The notes under the pieces were generated by a model that was not told the DNA's origin, did no database searches, and saw only the letters and a list, made by a program, of their open reading frames with translations. A stretch of 64,000 nucleotides of DNA. Source: Mediterranea sp. An20. GTDB taxonomy: Bacteria; Bacteroidota; Bacteroidia; Bacteroidales; Bacteroidaceae. The position numbers were made by a program, and so were the translations under genes. Location of the stretch: the NCBI RefSeq assembly GCF_002160055.1, contig NZ_NFJV01000001.1, positions 275,548-339,547 of the forward strand, read 5' to 3'. Below, piece after piece: positions 17,189-26,053 of this stretch (position 1 is the first letter of the stretch; the number at the start of each line of letters is the position of its first letter).

Positions 17189-17967
17189 GACGGATGACGG
17201 TGCTGCCCCAGCACGCGGTGAGGCAGCATGCCGTGTCCCAACAGGTCGATAGGGCACTGGAAGTTACGTTCCAGCCATTCGGTGGTAATGCCCGTATCGG
17301 GGTGATAGTCCAGTGTTTCGTTGACGCAGGCGATGGATTTGACCTGTTGCAGCACCGTACCGATGTCGTGACTGACAAGAATGATGGCGCATTCGCGGTT
17401 CAAATCTGCCAGCAATTCATACAGGCGCGCCTCAAAATGGCGGTCTAAGTAGGTAGCCGGCTCATCCAGAATCACGACTTCCGGGTCGGACACTACGGCA
17501 CGGCCCAAGAGGGCACGCTGCAGTTGTCCGCCACTCAAGGCACCGATGGGACGGTTGCCCAGCCCCTCCAGCCCCATACGTTCCATCACCCGGCGGGCTT
17601 TCTCACGGTCGGCGGCGGTGTAACGCGACGTAAGGTGTTTACTGCCCGACAAGCCGGAAAGGATGACTTCTTCTACGGTAATGGGAAACTTGCGGTCGAT
17701 GCCGGTGTACTGGGGCAGGTATCCCATTCGGAATTTCCCGGTCTTCTCTCCTTCGGGACGGCAAGAGTGGCATATTATCTCACCAGACACTGGTTTCAAC
17801 AATCCCAGGATGCATTTGATGAGCGTAGTCTTGCCGCCTCCATTGGGACCGATAATGCCCAGGAAGTCGCGGTCGTAGACCGTAAGGTTCACGTCGCGCA
17901 GCACGGTTTTGCCATCGTAGGCAGCCTGCAGTTTTTTTATCTCTATCAAAGGTTTCTTCTCTTCCAT
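17185..17967 (-). CDS. znuC: Zinc/manganese-type ABC transporter ATP-binding protein
   Basis: A 260-residue ATPase of the ZnuC/MntB class. Walker A is GPNGGGKT (residues 39-46), the Q-loop lies in LPQYTG, the ABC signature is LSGGQLQRALLGRA, Walker B is VVILDEPATYLD and the switch His is in VSHD. It follows the substrate-binding lipoprotein gene after 6 bases. The expected membrane permease is not next to it: the gene ends tail to tail with rnr, overlapping by 4 bases. The C-terminal 45 residues are rather His-rich (HGMLPHRVLGQHRHPS). Metal specificity is inferred from the His-rich loop of the neighbour. Confidence 0.85.
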   Translation of the reverse strand: MEEKKPLIEIKKLQAAYDGKTVLRDVNLTVYDRDFLGIIGPNGGGKTTLIKCILGLLKPVSGEIICHSCRPEGEKTGKFRMGYLPQYTGIDRKFPITVEEVILSGLSGSKHLTSRYTAADREKARRVMERMGLEGLGNRPIGALSGGQLQRALLGRAVVSDPEVVILDEPATYLDRHFEARLYELLADLNRECAIILVSHDIGTVLQQVKSIACVNETLDYHPDTGITTEWLERNFQCPIDLLGHGMLPHRVLGQHRHPS

Positions 17968-17973
17968 GACATT

Positions 17974-18870
17974 TTATTCTTCTTTTCCGGCAAGCGACCG
18001 GGCCACGTGCAGCATTTCCTGCTGCCAGTTATAGGACAAGGGATTAATATCTATAATCTGTGCGCCGGTCTGCCGGGCAAGAAGCTCGGCGTTGCGACGG
18101 TCGAACTCCGGCTGTACGAAAATAACGCGCACTCCGGCCTCGCGGCATTCGTCGACCAACAGCTTCAGATAAGCAGGCGACGGCTCCTTCCCCCCTGCCT
18201 CAATGGGAATCTGGCGCAGGCCGTAATCACGCGCGAAATAGGAAAGGGCAGGATGGTAAATCATGAAGGCACGGTCGGCACCGGGACGCTGCAGCAGCGC
18301 ACGGCACAGGCTGTCGGTGTGCTGGATAGCGGCTTGCAGGCTGTCGCAACGATGGCGGTAAACGGAATCGCCCGATGCGTCGAGGGCAATGAGTGCCTGC
18401 GTAATCTGGTTGGTGATGCACAGGGCATTGCGTGCCGAGTTCCAGATGTGCGGTTCCACACCGGCGGCAGGTCCGTGTCCTTCGTGTTCATGGGCATGGC
18501 TCTCATCACGGATAAGGTCTATGCCCTGCGACAGGTCGAAGAATCGCAGATGAGGAGCGTTGGCAGACAAGCGTTCCATCCATGTCTGCTCAAAACCGAT
18601 GTAGCCGATACGCAGATAGCCGACACTTTCCGACAAGTCCATCAGCTGCCGGGGCGTAGGGTCGTATGTTTCGGGACTGGCACCGCGGGGCACCATACTT
18701 ACCACGCGGAAACGGTCGCCAGCCAGTGCCTCGGTAAAGTATCGCAGAGGTTCAATGGTAACGGTAATAAGCGGACGTTGGTCATCGGCAGCTTCCTGTG
18801 CCGGTTTGGTACGTGACGAACAGGCTGCCAGCAACAGACACAGACAGAAAATAGAAAGTATTGATTTCAT
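17974..18870 (-). CDS. znuA: Zinc-binding ABC transporter substrate-binding lipoprotein
   Basis: A 298-residue periplasmic lipoprotein of the ZnuA/TroA cluster (lipobox LLAAC, Cys17). Residues about 33-70 hold ITVTIEPLRYFTEALAGDRF and PRGASPETYDPTPRQLMDL. A short metal-gathering loop HAHEHEGHG follows at about 138-146, then EPHIWNSARNA with the metal-ligand His. IYHPALSYFARDYGL and the late VQPEFDRRNAE complete the fold. I start at the second ATG (18870) of a Met-Met pair; the longer frame from 19074 overlaps mnmD and is not lipoprotein-like. znuC follows 6 bases later. Confidence 0.88.
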   Translation of the reverse strand: MKSILSIFCLCLLLAACSSRTKPAQEAADDQRPLITVTIEPLRYFTEALAGDRFRVVSMVPRGASPETYDPTPRQLMDLSESVGYLRIGYIGFEQTWMERLSANAPHLRFFDLSQGIDLIRDESHAHEHEGHGPAAGVEPHIWNSARNALCITNQITQALIALDASGDSVYRHRCDSLQAAIQHTDSLCRALLQRPGADRAFMIYHPALSYFARDYGLRQIPIEAGGKEPSPAYLKLLVDECREAGVRVIFVQPEFDRRNAELLARQTGAQIIDINPLSYNWQQEMLHVARSLAGKEE

Positions 18871-18893
18871 CATAAGACCCTTAGTCGTTAAAA

Positions 18894-19544
18894 TTAAAAA
18901 GGTTTCTGTGCCCTGAGCACTTCCCGCTTGCCGCCGGGCGGGCCAGGAAGTCTCTCGGTAACAAAGCCCACCTGCTGCATCAGGCGGCGTATGGCTCCTT
19001 TGGCACAATAGGTGGTCAGGATACCTCCCGGCGCAAGAGCATGGAACAAGAGGGCAAAACGGTCTTCTCCCCACATCTCAGGCTGTTTCTCGGGCGCAAA
19101 GGCATCCATATAGACCACGTCGAAAGCACCGGCCGGCAATGACAGGCAGGTGAAATCGACCCGGCGTTTCAACAGGGTGAATACAGGCCCCAACGCAAGC
19201 GGTTCTTCCCACGGTGCATCGTGCAGCAGACGCAGGCGGGTGGCATCGCCATAGTCCAGCAGGGCGACGTCGGCAGCCGACAGGGGATGCAGTTCCAGCG
19301 TGGTGTAATGTATGCAACGACCGCTACGTTCTGCCTCCTCCCAGGTAAGCAGGGCGTTCAGCCCCGTGCCGAATCCCACTTCAAGCACCCGGGGTGCAGG
19401 GGCAGTGCAGGCATGCAAACCCATATCGACAAAAACATGCTGCGACTCGGTACGCGCACCTTTCACCGAATGGTAGTGCTCGTCCAGCGCAGAGACAAAA
19501 AGTGTGGGACTGCCATCGGCAGTCATCTGGACAATCGTATTCAT
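18894..19544 (-). CDS. mnmD: tRNA mnm5s2U methyltransferase (MnmD domain protein)
   Basis: A 216-residue SAM-dependent methyltransferase that acts in the last step of 5-methylaminomethyl-2-thiouridine formation at the tRNA wobble base. Features: SAM motif I LEVGFGTGLNAL, the family strand YTTLELHPL, VVYMDAFAPEKQPEMW, and the C-terminal GGILTTYCAKGAIRRLMQQVGF. It is the stand-alone form without the FAD oxidase (MnmC2) half. The start is the ATG at 19544, which overlaps the yqaA stop as ATGA; an upstream ATG at 19568 would add 8 residues. The znuA start lies 23 bases after its stop. Confidence 0.88.
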   Translation of the reverse strand: MNTIVQMTADGSPTLFVSALDEHYHSVKGARTESQHVFVDMGLHACTAPAPRVLEVGFGTGLNALLTWEEAERSGRCIHYTTLELHPLSAADVALLDYGDATRLRLLHDAPWEEPLALGPVFTLLKRRVDFTCLSLPAGAFDVVYMDAFAPEKQPEMWGEDRFALLFHALAPGGILTTYCAKGAIRRLMQQVGFVTERLPGPPGGKREVLRAQKPF

Positions 19545-20008
19545 GGATATAAAGACAAAATGGCCCACAGCATCACTACATAACGGGCCAACTTGCCCGC
19601 AAACATTGATGCCGTAGTCAACCAGAAATTACTACGCATAAAGCCCAATGCCACGGCAATGGCTTCACCCACAAAAGGCAGGAAGGCAAAAAAAGCCATC
19701 AATGCTCCGCGCCCCTGCAGGAAATGCTGCATGCGCTCCACTTTCTCGCGCTTCACTCCCAGATATTTTTCTATCCAATCCATGCGCCCCAACTGCCCTA
19801 ACCAATAACAGGTAAGTCCGCCTGCCGTGTTGCCCAGCGTGGCCGACAGGACGCAAAGCCACGGTTCCAACCCCATAGCCACCAGTGCTCCCATCACCAG
19901 CTCGGAACTGAATGGAATAATGCTGCCTGCCAGCAAGGCAGAAATGAACAGACCGACATATCCCCAATCTGTCAGCACTTGCACCAGCGTATCTACGAAA
20001 GCATCCAT
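19541..20008 (-). CDS. YqaA-type small DedA/SNARE-associated membrane protein
   Basis: A 155-residue inner-membrane protein of the YqaA branch of the DedA (VTT) superfamily. It has the AGSIIPFSSELVMGALVAMG re-entrant segment near residue 28 and ATLGNTAGGLTCYWLGQLGR at about 55. A central charged helix follows (about 78-100). FAFLPFVGEAIAVALGFMR corresponds to the conserved F-x-R-P/G segment, although Arg is replaced by Leu-Pro here. Members may scramble or carry lipid intermediates; no role is established for this one. It overlaps the upstream membrane gene by 16 bases and mnmD by 4. Confidence 0.8.
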   Translation of the reverse strand: MDAFVDTLVQVLTDWGYVGLFISALLAGSIIPFSSELVMGALVAMGLEPWLCVLSATLGNTAGGLTCYWLGQLGRMDWIEKYLGVKREKVERMQHFLQGRGALMAFFAFLPFVGEAIAVALGFMRSNFWLTTASMFAGKLARYVVMLWAILSLYP

Positions 20009-20988
20009 AGGTTATAGACAAAAAGAGCCAATACGCCCAACAGGGCCAGGATGAAAAAGACATTCGCCACACGCCCGCGACTCAACACGAACAGATGACC
20101 CGCCAGAATGCTGACGCACACCAGCAACACGGGAACCAACTGCTCACCAGTCACTGGCTGGAGAAGCACATAGACAAAGAGGCAAAAGCCCATCAGAATG
20201 AAGAAACGCAGGTAACAGCGCGTACGAATCTTATCTTCATAACCCTTGGCAAGAAAACGCCCTGCAGACACCGCATAAAGCACAAACAGATAGCCCAACA
20301 GGAACAAACGCCGCCTATCCAGCCCTTCCAGCAAAGGTTGAAAACAAGCTAAATCCTGAAAGGGAGCCGTAAACAACTCCATCTGCCCATACCAGTAAGC
20401 ATGAGCCAACAGGAACCAATAAGGCAACACACAGCCTACCAGCAAGGCAAAGAAGCCACGAAAAGTAAGCGACTGAAAGGTGTAAACCCCGACTACATAC
20501 AGAGGTAACAGATATAGGAACTGCGGCACCGCTAAGCTACCCAGCGACAGGCAAACAGCCGACAGGAACAAATCGCCTGTCGCCGGGGGATTGCGATAAC
20601 AGCGGAACAGGAAAAACAATGAGACAACAAACAGCAGTGAAGCCACATCGCCTGCACGCGGCACATAAAGGCCCAGGCCAAACACCGTCATCAGCAACAA
20701 ATAGACCGATGTCTGAAACGAAGCACGTGTGCGAATGAAAGCATAGGCATTGTTCAGCACAATCAGCAGCCACCCCACTGCCACGTGCAGCAGAAAGCTG
20801 CCCCAGTAAAAGGCCGCATCAGGCGACAGACATACATACTGCCTCCACAACGTACCGCCACCGCCCGACAAACCGGGTTCGGACAACAAAGCCTGCCCCA
20901 CTACACGGCATACCACGACAATGAGTAAAGTCGCGGGCAAGGTATAACGGCCCGCGACCACATTTGCCTGGAATCGTTTCTTAGCCAT
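19993..20988 (-). CDS. Polytopic membrane protein (possibly DUF6427)
   Basis: A 331-residue protein with about nine hydrophobic segments and a short basic head (MAKKRFQ). Segments such as ATLLIVVVCRVVGQALL, SVYLLLMTVFGLGLYVP and FFALLVGCVLPYWFLLAHAYW are separated by short loops. It resembles a Bacteroidetes-only family I believe is catalogued as DUF6427. It leads the reverse-strand train with yqaA, mnmD, znuA and znuC; each gene overlaps or nearly touches the next. Unusually for this genome a full Shine-Dalgarno AAGGAGGT precedes its ATG. Function unknown. Confidence 0.7.
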   Translation of the reverse strand: MAKKRFQANVVAGRYTLPATLLIVVVCRVVGQALLSEPGLSGGGGTLWRQYVCLSPDAAFYWGSFLLHVAVGWLLIVLNNAYAFIRTRASFQTSVYLLLMTVFGLGLYVPRAGDVASLLFVVSLFFLFRCYRNPPATGDLFLSAVCLSLGSLAVPQFLYLLPLYVVGVYTFQSLTFRGFFALLVGCVLPYWFLLAHAYWYGQMELFTAPFQDLACFQPLLEGLDRRRLFLLGYLFVLYAVSAGRFLAKGYEDKIRTRCYLRFFILMGFCLFVYVLLQPVTGEQLVPVLLVCVSILAGHLFVLSRGRVANVFFILALLGVLALFVYNLWMLS

Positions 20989-20998
20989 TCCGGTTCCT

Positions 20999-21006
20999 AC
21001 CTCCTT
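20999..21006 (-). promoter_or_regulatory. Full Shine-Dalgarno sequence
   Basis: The reverse strand reads AAGGAGGT ten bases before the ATG of the gene at 19993-20988. Perfect Shine-Dalgarno sequences are rare in Bacteroidetes, where initiation usually relies on A-rich unstructured leaders. It supports that start codon. Confidence 0.55.
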
Positions 21007-21027
21007 GATTAACGCACGACCGGCCGG

Positions 21028-22302
21028 TTACAAATCAAAACCGATATCACGACGGAAATACTTCTTGTCGAACTGTATCAGCCCGGCAGCCCGATAACTC
21101 TGTGCCAACGCATCTTCCTTCGTAGCGCCATAAGAGCAAACGGCTATCACACGGCCTCCGTTAGTCACGGTCTGGCCTTCTTTCTGTGCTGTCCCGGCAT
21201 GAAACAGGATGCTGCCCGTAGCCATGGCTTCGTCCAGTCCATTCATCTGCTTTCCTTTTTCGTAGGCTTCGGGATAACCTCCGCTTACCAGCATCACGCA
21301 AACGGCAGTCCGCGGATCTTCTTCCGGCACATGGCGGTCCAAGTCTCCGTCACGTACACCCTCCAGCAGTTCCACCAGGTCGCTCTTGAGACGCAACATA
21401 ACACTTTCCGTCTCCGGGTCGCCCATGCGCACATTGTATTCAATGACGTAAGGATCCCCGCCGACATTCATCAGTCCCAGGAAGATAAAGCCTTTGTAGA
21501 GTATGCCCTCCTGGCGCAATCCGCGCACGGTAGGCTCGATGATGCGCGTACGCACCTTCTGCATGAAAGCGTCGTCGGCAAAAGGCACAGGTGTCACACT
21601 GCCCATACCGCCAGTGTTCAGCCCCTGGTCGCCTTCGCCAATACGCTTGTAGTCCTTGGCCACAGGCAATACCTGGTAGTGCAGACCGTCGGTCAGCACA
21701 AAGACACTACATTCAATGCCGCTCAAATATTCCTCAATCAGCACCGTATCGCTGGCCGCACCGAACATGCCACCCAGCATCTCCTGCAATTCGCGACGAG
21801 CCTCATCCAGCGTAGGCAGTATAAGCACACCCTTGCCGGCACACAATCCATCTGCCTTCAGCACGTAGGGAGGCTGCAAAGTTTCCAGAAAAGCCAATCC
21901 TTCCTCAAGGTTCTCGCGGGTAATGCTCCGGTGGCGGGCTGTCGGTATGTCGTGGCGCAGCATGAACGCCTTGGCAAAATCCTTACTTCCCTCCAAGGCG
22001 GCACCGGCTTTCGACGGTCCGATCACAGCGATGCGCTTTGTGCGCGGGTCGTTGGCAAAATCATCGTAGATACCTTTCACCAGCGGGTCTTCGGGTCCTA
22101 CCACCACCATTTCCACGCCATGCGTCAGGGCAAAATCCTTCAAAGCCGTAAAGTCCGTGGCTTTGATGTCTACATTCTCGCCCACCAGTGCTGTGCCCGC
22201 ATTGCCGGGCGCGATATACAGTTTGTTCACCTTGGGGCTTTGGGCTATTTTCCACGCCAGTGCGTGTTCGCGGCCGCCCGAGCCAAGTAATAATATGTTC
22301 AT
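21028..22302 (-). CDS. purD: Phosphoribosylamine-glycine ligase (GAR synthetase)
   Basis: A 424-residue ATP-grasp enzyme that joins glycine to phosphoribosylamine in the second step of purine synthesis. The N-terminus [20 protein letters not shown] is the PurD signature. [13 protein letters not shown], then the ATP-grasp core ([16 protein letters not shown] at about 153-168), [16 protein letters not shown] and [13 protein letters not shown] (metal-binding Glu and Asn) follow in order. Length is normal. The gap to the DPP-IV-type gene upstream on the same strand is 39 bases and to the gene downstream another 39, so it could belong to a longer unit. Confidence 0.96.
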   Translation of the reverse strand: MNILLLGSGGREHALAWKIAQSPKVNKLYIAPGNAGTALVGENVDIKATDFTALKDFALTHGVEMVVVGPEDPLVKGIYDDFANDPRTKRIAVIGPSKAGAALEGSKDFAKAFMLRHDIPTARHRSITRENLEEGLAFLETLQPPYVLKADGLCAGKGVLILPTLDEARRELQEMLGGMFGAASDTVLIEEYLSGIECSVFVLTDGLHYQVLPVAKDYKRIGEGDQGLNTGGMGSVTPVPFADDAFMQKVRTRIIEPTVRGLRQEGILYKGFIFLGLMNVGGDPYVIEYNVRMGDPETESVMLRLKSDLVELLEGVRDGDLDRHVPEEDPRTAVCVMLVSGGYPEAYEKGKQMNGLDEAMATGSILFHAGTAQKEGQTVTNGGRVIAVCSYGATKEDALAQSYRAAGLIQFDKKYFRRDIGFDL

Positions 22303-22341
22303 ATCGCAGATATATATTTTGTCAGTCTTTCGTTTGAATAC

Positions 22342-24558
22342 TTACTTCAGATAATCGTCGAAATAGCGTGTAATTTTCTCGTGCAGGTGCACACGGTCCC
22401 GTCCCATTACATTATGCTTATGACCGGGATAAATGAAGAGGTCGGGATAAGTGCGGGCATCCACGCAAGCCTTGATGAAGGAAAGGGTGTGTTGCGGCAC
22501 GCAAGTATCATCGTGGTCGTCGTGAATCATCAGCAGGTGTCCCTTCAGATTGCCAGCCAGTTTCTTGAGGTCACTGCCTTCGTAACCTTCGGGATTAGCC
22601 TGGGGGGTATCCATATAGCGTTCGCCATACATCACCTCGTAATACTTCCAGTCGATGACCGGTCCGCCGGCCACGCCCACCTTGTAGAGGTCGGGATAAC
22701 GCAGCATGAGGCTCGTAGTCATGTGTCCGCCAAAGCTCCATCCGTGTACGCCGATGCGGTTGCCGTCCACATAAGGCAATGTTTTCAGCCACTCGGCGGC
22801 CTTGGCCTGGTCCTTGCTTTCTTCTACGCCCAAGTGGCGGAAGGTACAGTTCTCGAAAGCCAGTCCGCGGTTGGAACTGCCCCGGTTGTCAATGGTGAAC
22901 ATAATATATCCACGGTTGGCCATATAGAGGTCCCAGCCTCGGGCTGCATACATCCAGTTGGCAGCGAGCATCTGCGCGTGCGGTCCTCCGTACACATAGA
23001 CGATGACCGGATATTTCCTGGCAGGGTCGAAGTCGGCAGGCTTCAGCATACGCCAGTAGAGGGTCGTAGTGTCATCGGCCGCCTTCATCGTGCCAGTCTC
23101 CACCAAAGGCATTACCAAGCCCTCAAACGGGTCGGCTGCCGTAAGCAGGCGTGCCGTTGCCTTGCCGGTAGAAGTAGCCACCAAGTCGATGTTGCGCGGT
23201 ACCTCCGGCGTAGAATAACGGTCGATGAGATAAGTGCCCGATGCCGAAAGCCGGCCGGAGTGTACTCCCTGGCCATTATCCAGCGCAGTGACCTTGCCTC
23301 CCTTCGCGCGTATCTTATATATATTGGTCTGCATGGGCGATTCCTTGGTAGCCGCAAAGAAGATTTCCTTCTTCTGCCGGTTAAAGCCCAAGAGCGACTG
23401 CACCAGCCAGGGACCTTGGGTCAGCTGCGTATGCACGTAATGAGCCGTGTACTGGCTGCCGAAGTCCGTCGTATAGGTTTCAGGATACTTCCCCTTCGTC
23501 AGGTCGAACAGATAGAGGTGGTTGAAACCGTCGCGCTGGCTTTGCAGGATAAACTTTGTATCATCCCAGGGCAAGAAGACAATGGGGCATTGCGGCTCCA
23601 CATACTTAGGATGCTCTTCTTCGTAAAGCACCTCGGCCAGCTTACCCGTCTGCGCATCATACCGGCAGAGTTTGGCATGGTTCTGGTCGCGGTTCAGTTC
23701 GATAAGATAAAGGCTCTGCTCATCCGGGCTCCAACTGATGTTGGTAAAGTAGCGGTCGGTAGGGTCACCCGTCTCCAGGTAAAGCGTCTTCCGGGTAGAA
23801 GGATTATAGATGCCCACCTGTACCTGGTGGCTGGTCATGCCAGCCATGGGATAACGGATAGGGTTCGGCTCACCCACACGGGCAGTAATGTCTACCAGCG
23901 GATATTCCGTCACCATGCTTTCGTCCATGCGGTAAAAGGCCAGGAGCGTGCCTTCAGGGCTCCAGAAGGTTCCCTTGCTGATGCCGAACTCATTGCGATG
24001 CACGCTCTGTCCGCACACCACACCGGCCGGTTCTTCGGTCACAGCCTGTCCGTCCACGTAAAGGTTATTTCCGATAGTATAAGCCACGTGCCCGCTCTCC
24101 GTGTTATAATCCACGTTGGCGGCTCCCTCGGGTGTCTCGCGGGTAGCAATCACCTGTCCTGCCACCCAGTCATAAGTTATATACTTGCCGTGCAGCGGTA
24201 TCAACACCTCAGTCTTTCCCTCCCACGGAAAAGACAGCGAATACAAGTGCGACAGCTTACCCCATCCCCCGGCTTCGAGCGCACGGTTCAGATTCTCACG
24301 GGTAAAGAGCAGCGTCTCCTCACCGTTTTTAGGATTGACTGTCACCAGCGAATCAATGCCCGGCTTCACGGCTGTATCTCCCCACCATTGCAACCCGTAG
24401 AGGTCGTCGGTAAAACGATAGGTCTCGCCGCCGGGAATCAAGTCTTCCAGCGTAGGCATCCGCAGGCCGGTGGTTTCCTGCGGCGCGGTATTGTCTTGTG
24501 CCATAAGCAAGGCGGGCGCCAGCATAAAGGCGCACGCAATTTTAATGAATTTGTTCAT
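22342..24558 (-). CDS. S9 family dipeptidyl peptidase IV-type protease
   Basis: A 738-residue exported serine peptidase that removes N-terminal dipeptides, usually with proline second. It has a signal peptide (residues 1-20, ending LLMA-Q) and an eight-bladed propeller domain (about 70-500; repeated WSPDEQSLYL-like strands; the substrate-binding YRMDES near residue 205). The alpha/beta-hydrolase domain has the nucleophile in GWSFGG (Ser608), the Asp in HDDHDDT and the His in YPGHKHNVMG. All three catalytic residues are present. It starts 9 bases after the methyltransferase gene stop and is probably co-transcribed with it. Confidence 0.92.
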   Translation of the reverse strand: MNKFIKIACAFMLAPALLMAQDNTAPQETTGLRMPTLEDLIPGGETYRFTDDLYGLQWWGDTAVKPGIDSLVTVNPKNGEETLLFTRENLNRALEAGGWGKLSHLYSLSFPWEGKTEVLIPLHGKYITYDWVAGQVIATRETPEGAANVDYNTESGHVAYTIGNNLYVDGQAVTEEPAGVVCGQSVHRNEFGISKGTFWSPEGTLLAFYRMDESMVTEYPLVDITARVGEPNPIRYPMAGMTSHQVQVGIYNPSTRKTLYLETGDPTDRYFTNISWSPDEQSLYLIELNRDQNHAKLCRYDAQTGKLAEVLYEEEHPKYVEPQCPIVFLPWDDTKFILQSQRDGFNHLYLFDLTKGKYPETYTTDFGSQYTAHYVHTQLTQGPWLVQSLLGFNRQKKEIFFAATKESPMQTNIYKIRAKGGKVTALDNGQGVHSGRLSASGTYLIDRYSTPEVPRNIDLVATSTGKATARLLTAADPFEGLVMPLVETGTMKAADDTTTLYWRMLKPADFDPARKYPVIVYVYGGPHAQMLAANWMYAARGWDLYMANRGYIMFTIDNRGSSNRGLAFENCTFRHLGVEESKDQAKAAEWLKTLPYVDGNRIGVHGWSFGGHMTTSLMLRYPDLYKVGVAGGPVIDWKYYEVMYGERYMDTPQANPEGYEGSDLKKLAGNLKGHLLMIHDDHDDTCVPQHTLSFIKACVDARTYPDLFIYPGHKHNVMGRDRVHLHEKITRYFDDYLK

Positions 24559-24567
24559 ATCAGCAGA

Positions 24568-25986
24568 TTATAAATTATCACGGTTCTCTTTCTTAGCCTG
24601 CATCTCCCTGCGTTTGCGCTCCGGATAGGATTCGCCCGAGCGCGGACGCCGTTCTGTCCCCCGGTCGGGACGGTGTGCCGGCTTCTCTTCGCGACGGGCA
24701 CCCCGGTTGGCATGTTCTGTGCGCCGGCGCTCACCTCCCGCCTGGCGATAGGGTCTGTCTTCACCGGCACGTGCGGGGCGGCGCGGGGCGGCGGGACGCC
24801 GGTCGTCGGTCTGCGGTTTGTCAAGGGTCTCACCTCCTTCGCGGAACTCCTTGTACTTACCATCAAAAATCTCGTATTTACGGAACTCACACTCCAGTCC
24901 CCCATTCAACAGCGGCACACGCTGACTGGCTTTCAAGCCTATCTGATCGAAGCACTCGTCGCGGTACGACAGCACCCAGGCGGTGTTGCCCGCAAACGCA
25001 TGTTTCAGGCGCTCGCCTATCATGCGGTACAAGCCCAGCAAATCGTCGCTGGAGATGCGCTCGCCATAGGGCGGGTTGGTGATGATGAGCGACTTCTCCC
25101 GAGGCTGCTCGAACTGTTGGAAAGGCTGGAGCTTGAGCACGATGTCGCGGCTCATACCGGCAGCCTTCACGTTGCGTTGGGCAATGGCCTGCGCCTTGGG
25201 AGAATTGTCATAGCCGTATATTTTATGTTCAAAAGGACGCTCGCGGCTATCATCGTTGTAGACCGTCTCCAGGAGGTCGGCATCGAAATCGGGCCAGTTC
25301 TCGAAGGCATACCCTTGCCGGAACACTCCGGGAGCCACGTTGCGTGCAATGAGGGCAGCTTCGATGGGAATAGTGCCCGAGCCGCACATCGGGTCGATAA
25401 GGTCGCACTCGCCGTGCCAGCCCGTCATCAGAATCATGCCAGCCGCAAGCACCTCGTTGAGGGGAGCTTCGACGGCTTCCTGCCGGTAGCCGCGACGGTG
25501 CAGAGACTCGCCGCTGCTGTCCAATGAGAGGGTACAGTCGGTCTGGGCTATGTGGATATTGAGCAGCACGTCGGGATTGGTGATGCTGACGTTAGGCCGT
25601 TTGCCGGTCTTTTCACGGAAATAGTCGGCAATGGCATCTTTCACCCGATAGGATACGAACTTGGAGTGCCGGAACTCTTCGCTGAACACGGTGGCATCGA
25701 CGGCAAAGGTCTTGGACGGATCGAGGTAATCTTCCCACGCGATGTTCTTCACTGCCTCGTAAACTGCAGCGGCATCTGCAGCGGTGAAACGGCTGATGGG
25801 TTTCAGCACGCGCAAGGCAGTGCGCAGGCTGAAGTTGGCACGGTAGAGCATTTCCTTGTCGCCCGTAAACGACACCATGCGTCGGCCCAACTGAATGTTG
25901 TCGGCGCCCAGAGCGGTAAGCTCGGCGGCCAGTACTTCCTCCAAGCCCTGGAAGGTCTTGGCAATCATCTCAAAGGTTTGTTCCAT
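24568..25986 (-). CDS. THUMP-domain RlmL-like rRNA methyltransferase with basic tail
   Basis: A 472-residue SAM-dependent methyltransferase related to RlmL/YpsC, which methylates a guanine N2 of 23S rRNA. A THUMP domain covers about 40-155 after the head MEQTFEMIAKTFQGLEEVL. The Rossmann domain has LIDPMCGSGTIPIEAAL and the catalytic IITNPPYGER. The last 80 residues (about 393-472) are a low-complexity Arg/Glu/Pro tail with many RR and RP steps, absent from short relatives and likely an RNA-binding extension. I start at ATG 25986; the frame upstream to 26043 runs through the short intergenic repeat and is not coding. Confidence 0.87.
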   Translation of the reverse strand: MEQTFEMIAKTFQGLEEVLAAELTALGADNIQLGRRMVSFTGDKEMLYRANFSLRTALRVLKPISRFTAADAAAVYEAVKNIAWEDYLDPSKTFAVDATVFSEEFRHSKFVSYRVKDAIADYFREKTGKRPNVSITNPDVLLNIHIAQTDCTLSLDSSGESLHRRGYRQEAVEAPLNEVLAAGMILMTGWHGECDLIDPMCGSGTIPIEAALIARNVAPGVFRQGYAFENWPDFDADLLETVYNDDSRERPFEHKIYGYDNSPKAQAIAQRNVKAAGMSRDIVLKLQPFQQFEQPREKSLIITNPPYGERISSDDLLGLYRMIGERLKHAFAGNTAWVLSYRDECFDQIGLKASQRVPLLNGGLECEFRKYEIFDGKYKEFREGGETLDKPQTDDRRPAAPRRPARAGEDRPYRQAGGERRRTEHANRGARREEKPAHRPDRGTERRPRSGESYPERKRREMQAKKENRDNL

Positions 25987-25999
25987 ATATCTTTTTTTA

Positions 26000-26053
26000 G
26001 CTACAAGCTGCGAACTGCGGCTACAAGTTGAGCCACGAGCCACGAGCTACAAT
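26000..26053. repeat. Short GCTACAAG/GAGCCACG repeat between genes
   Basis: The 50-base gap is built of short related words: GCTACAAGCTGCG, then GGCTACAAGTT, then GAGCCACGAGCCACGAGCTA. The repeat runs to the first base of the serine acetyltransferase stop codon. It can form weak hairpins and may separate the two genes' messages. Confidence 0.5.

Noticed and set aside
22381..24573. 730-codon open frame on the forward strand opposite the DPP-IV gene
   Set aside because: Long antisense frames are expected in GC-rich Bacteroides genes. The product has no recognisable domain, while the reverse strand encodes a complete peptidase. The same holds for long antisense frames over 1199-2014, 15167-16531, 17524-18816, 37457-38374, 45820-47043 and 52146-53927.
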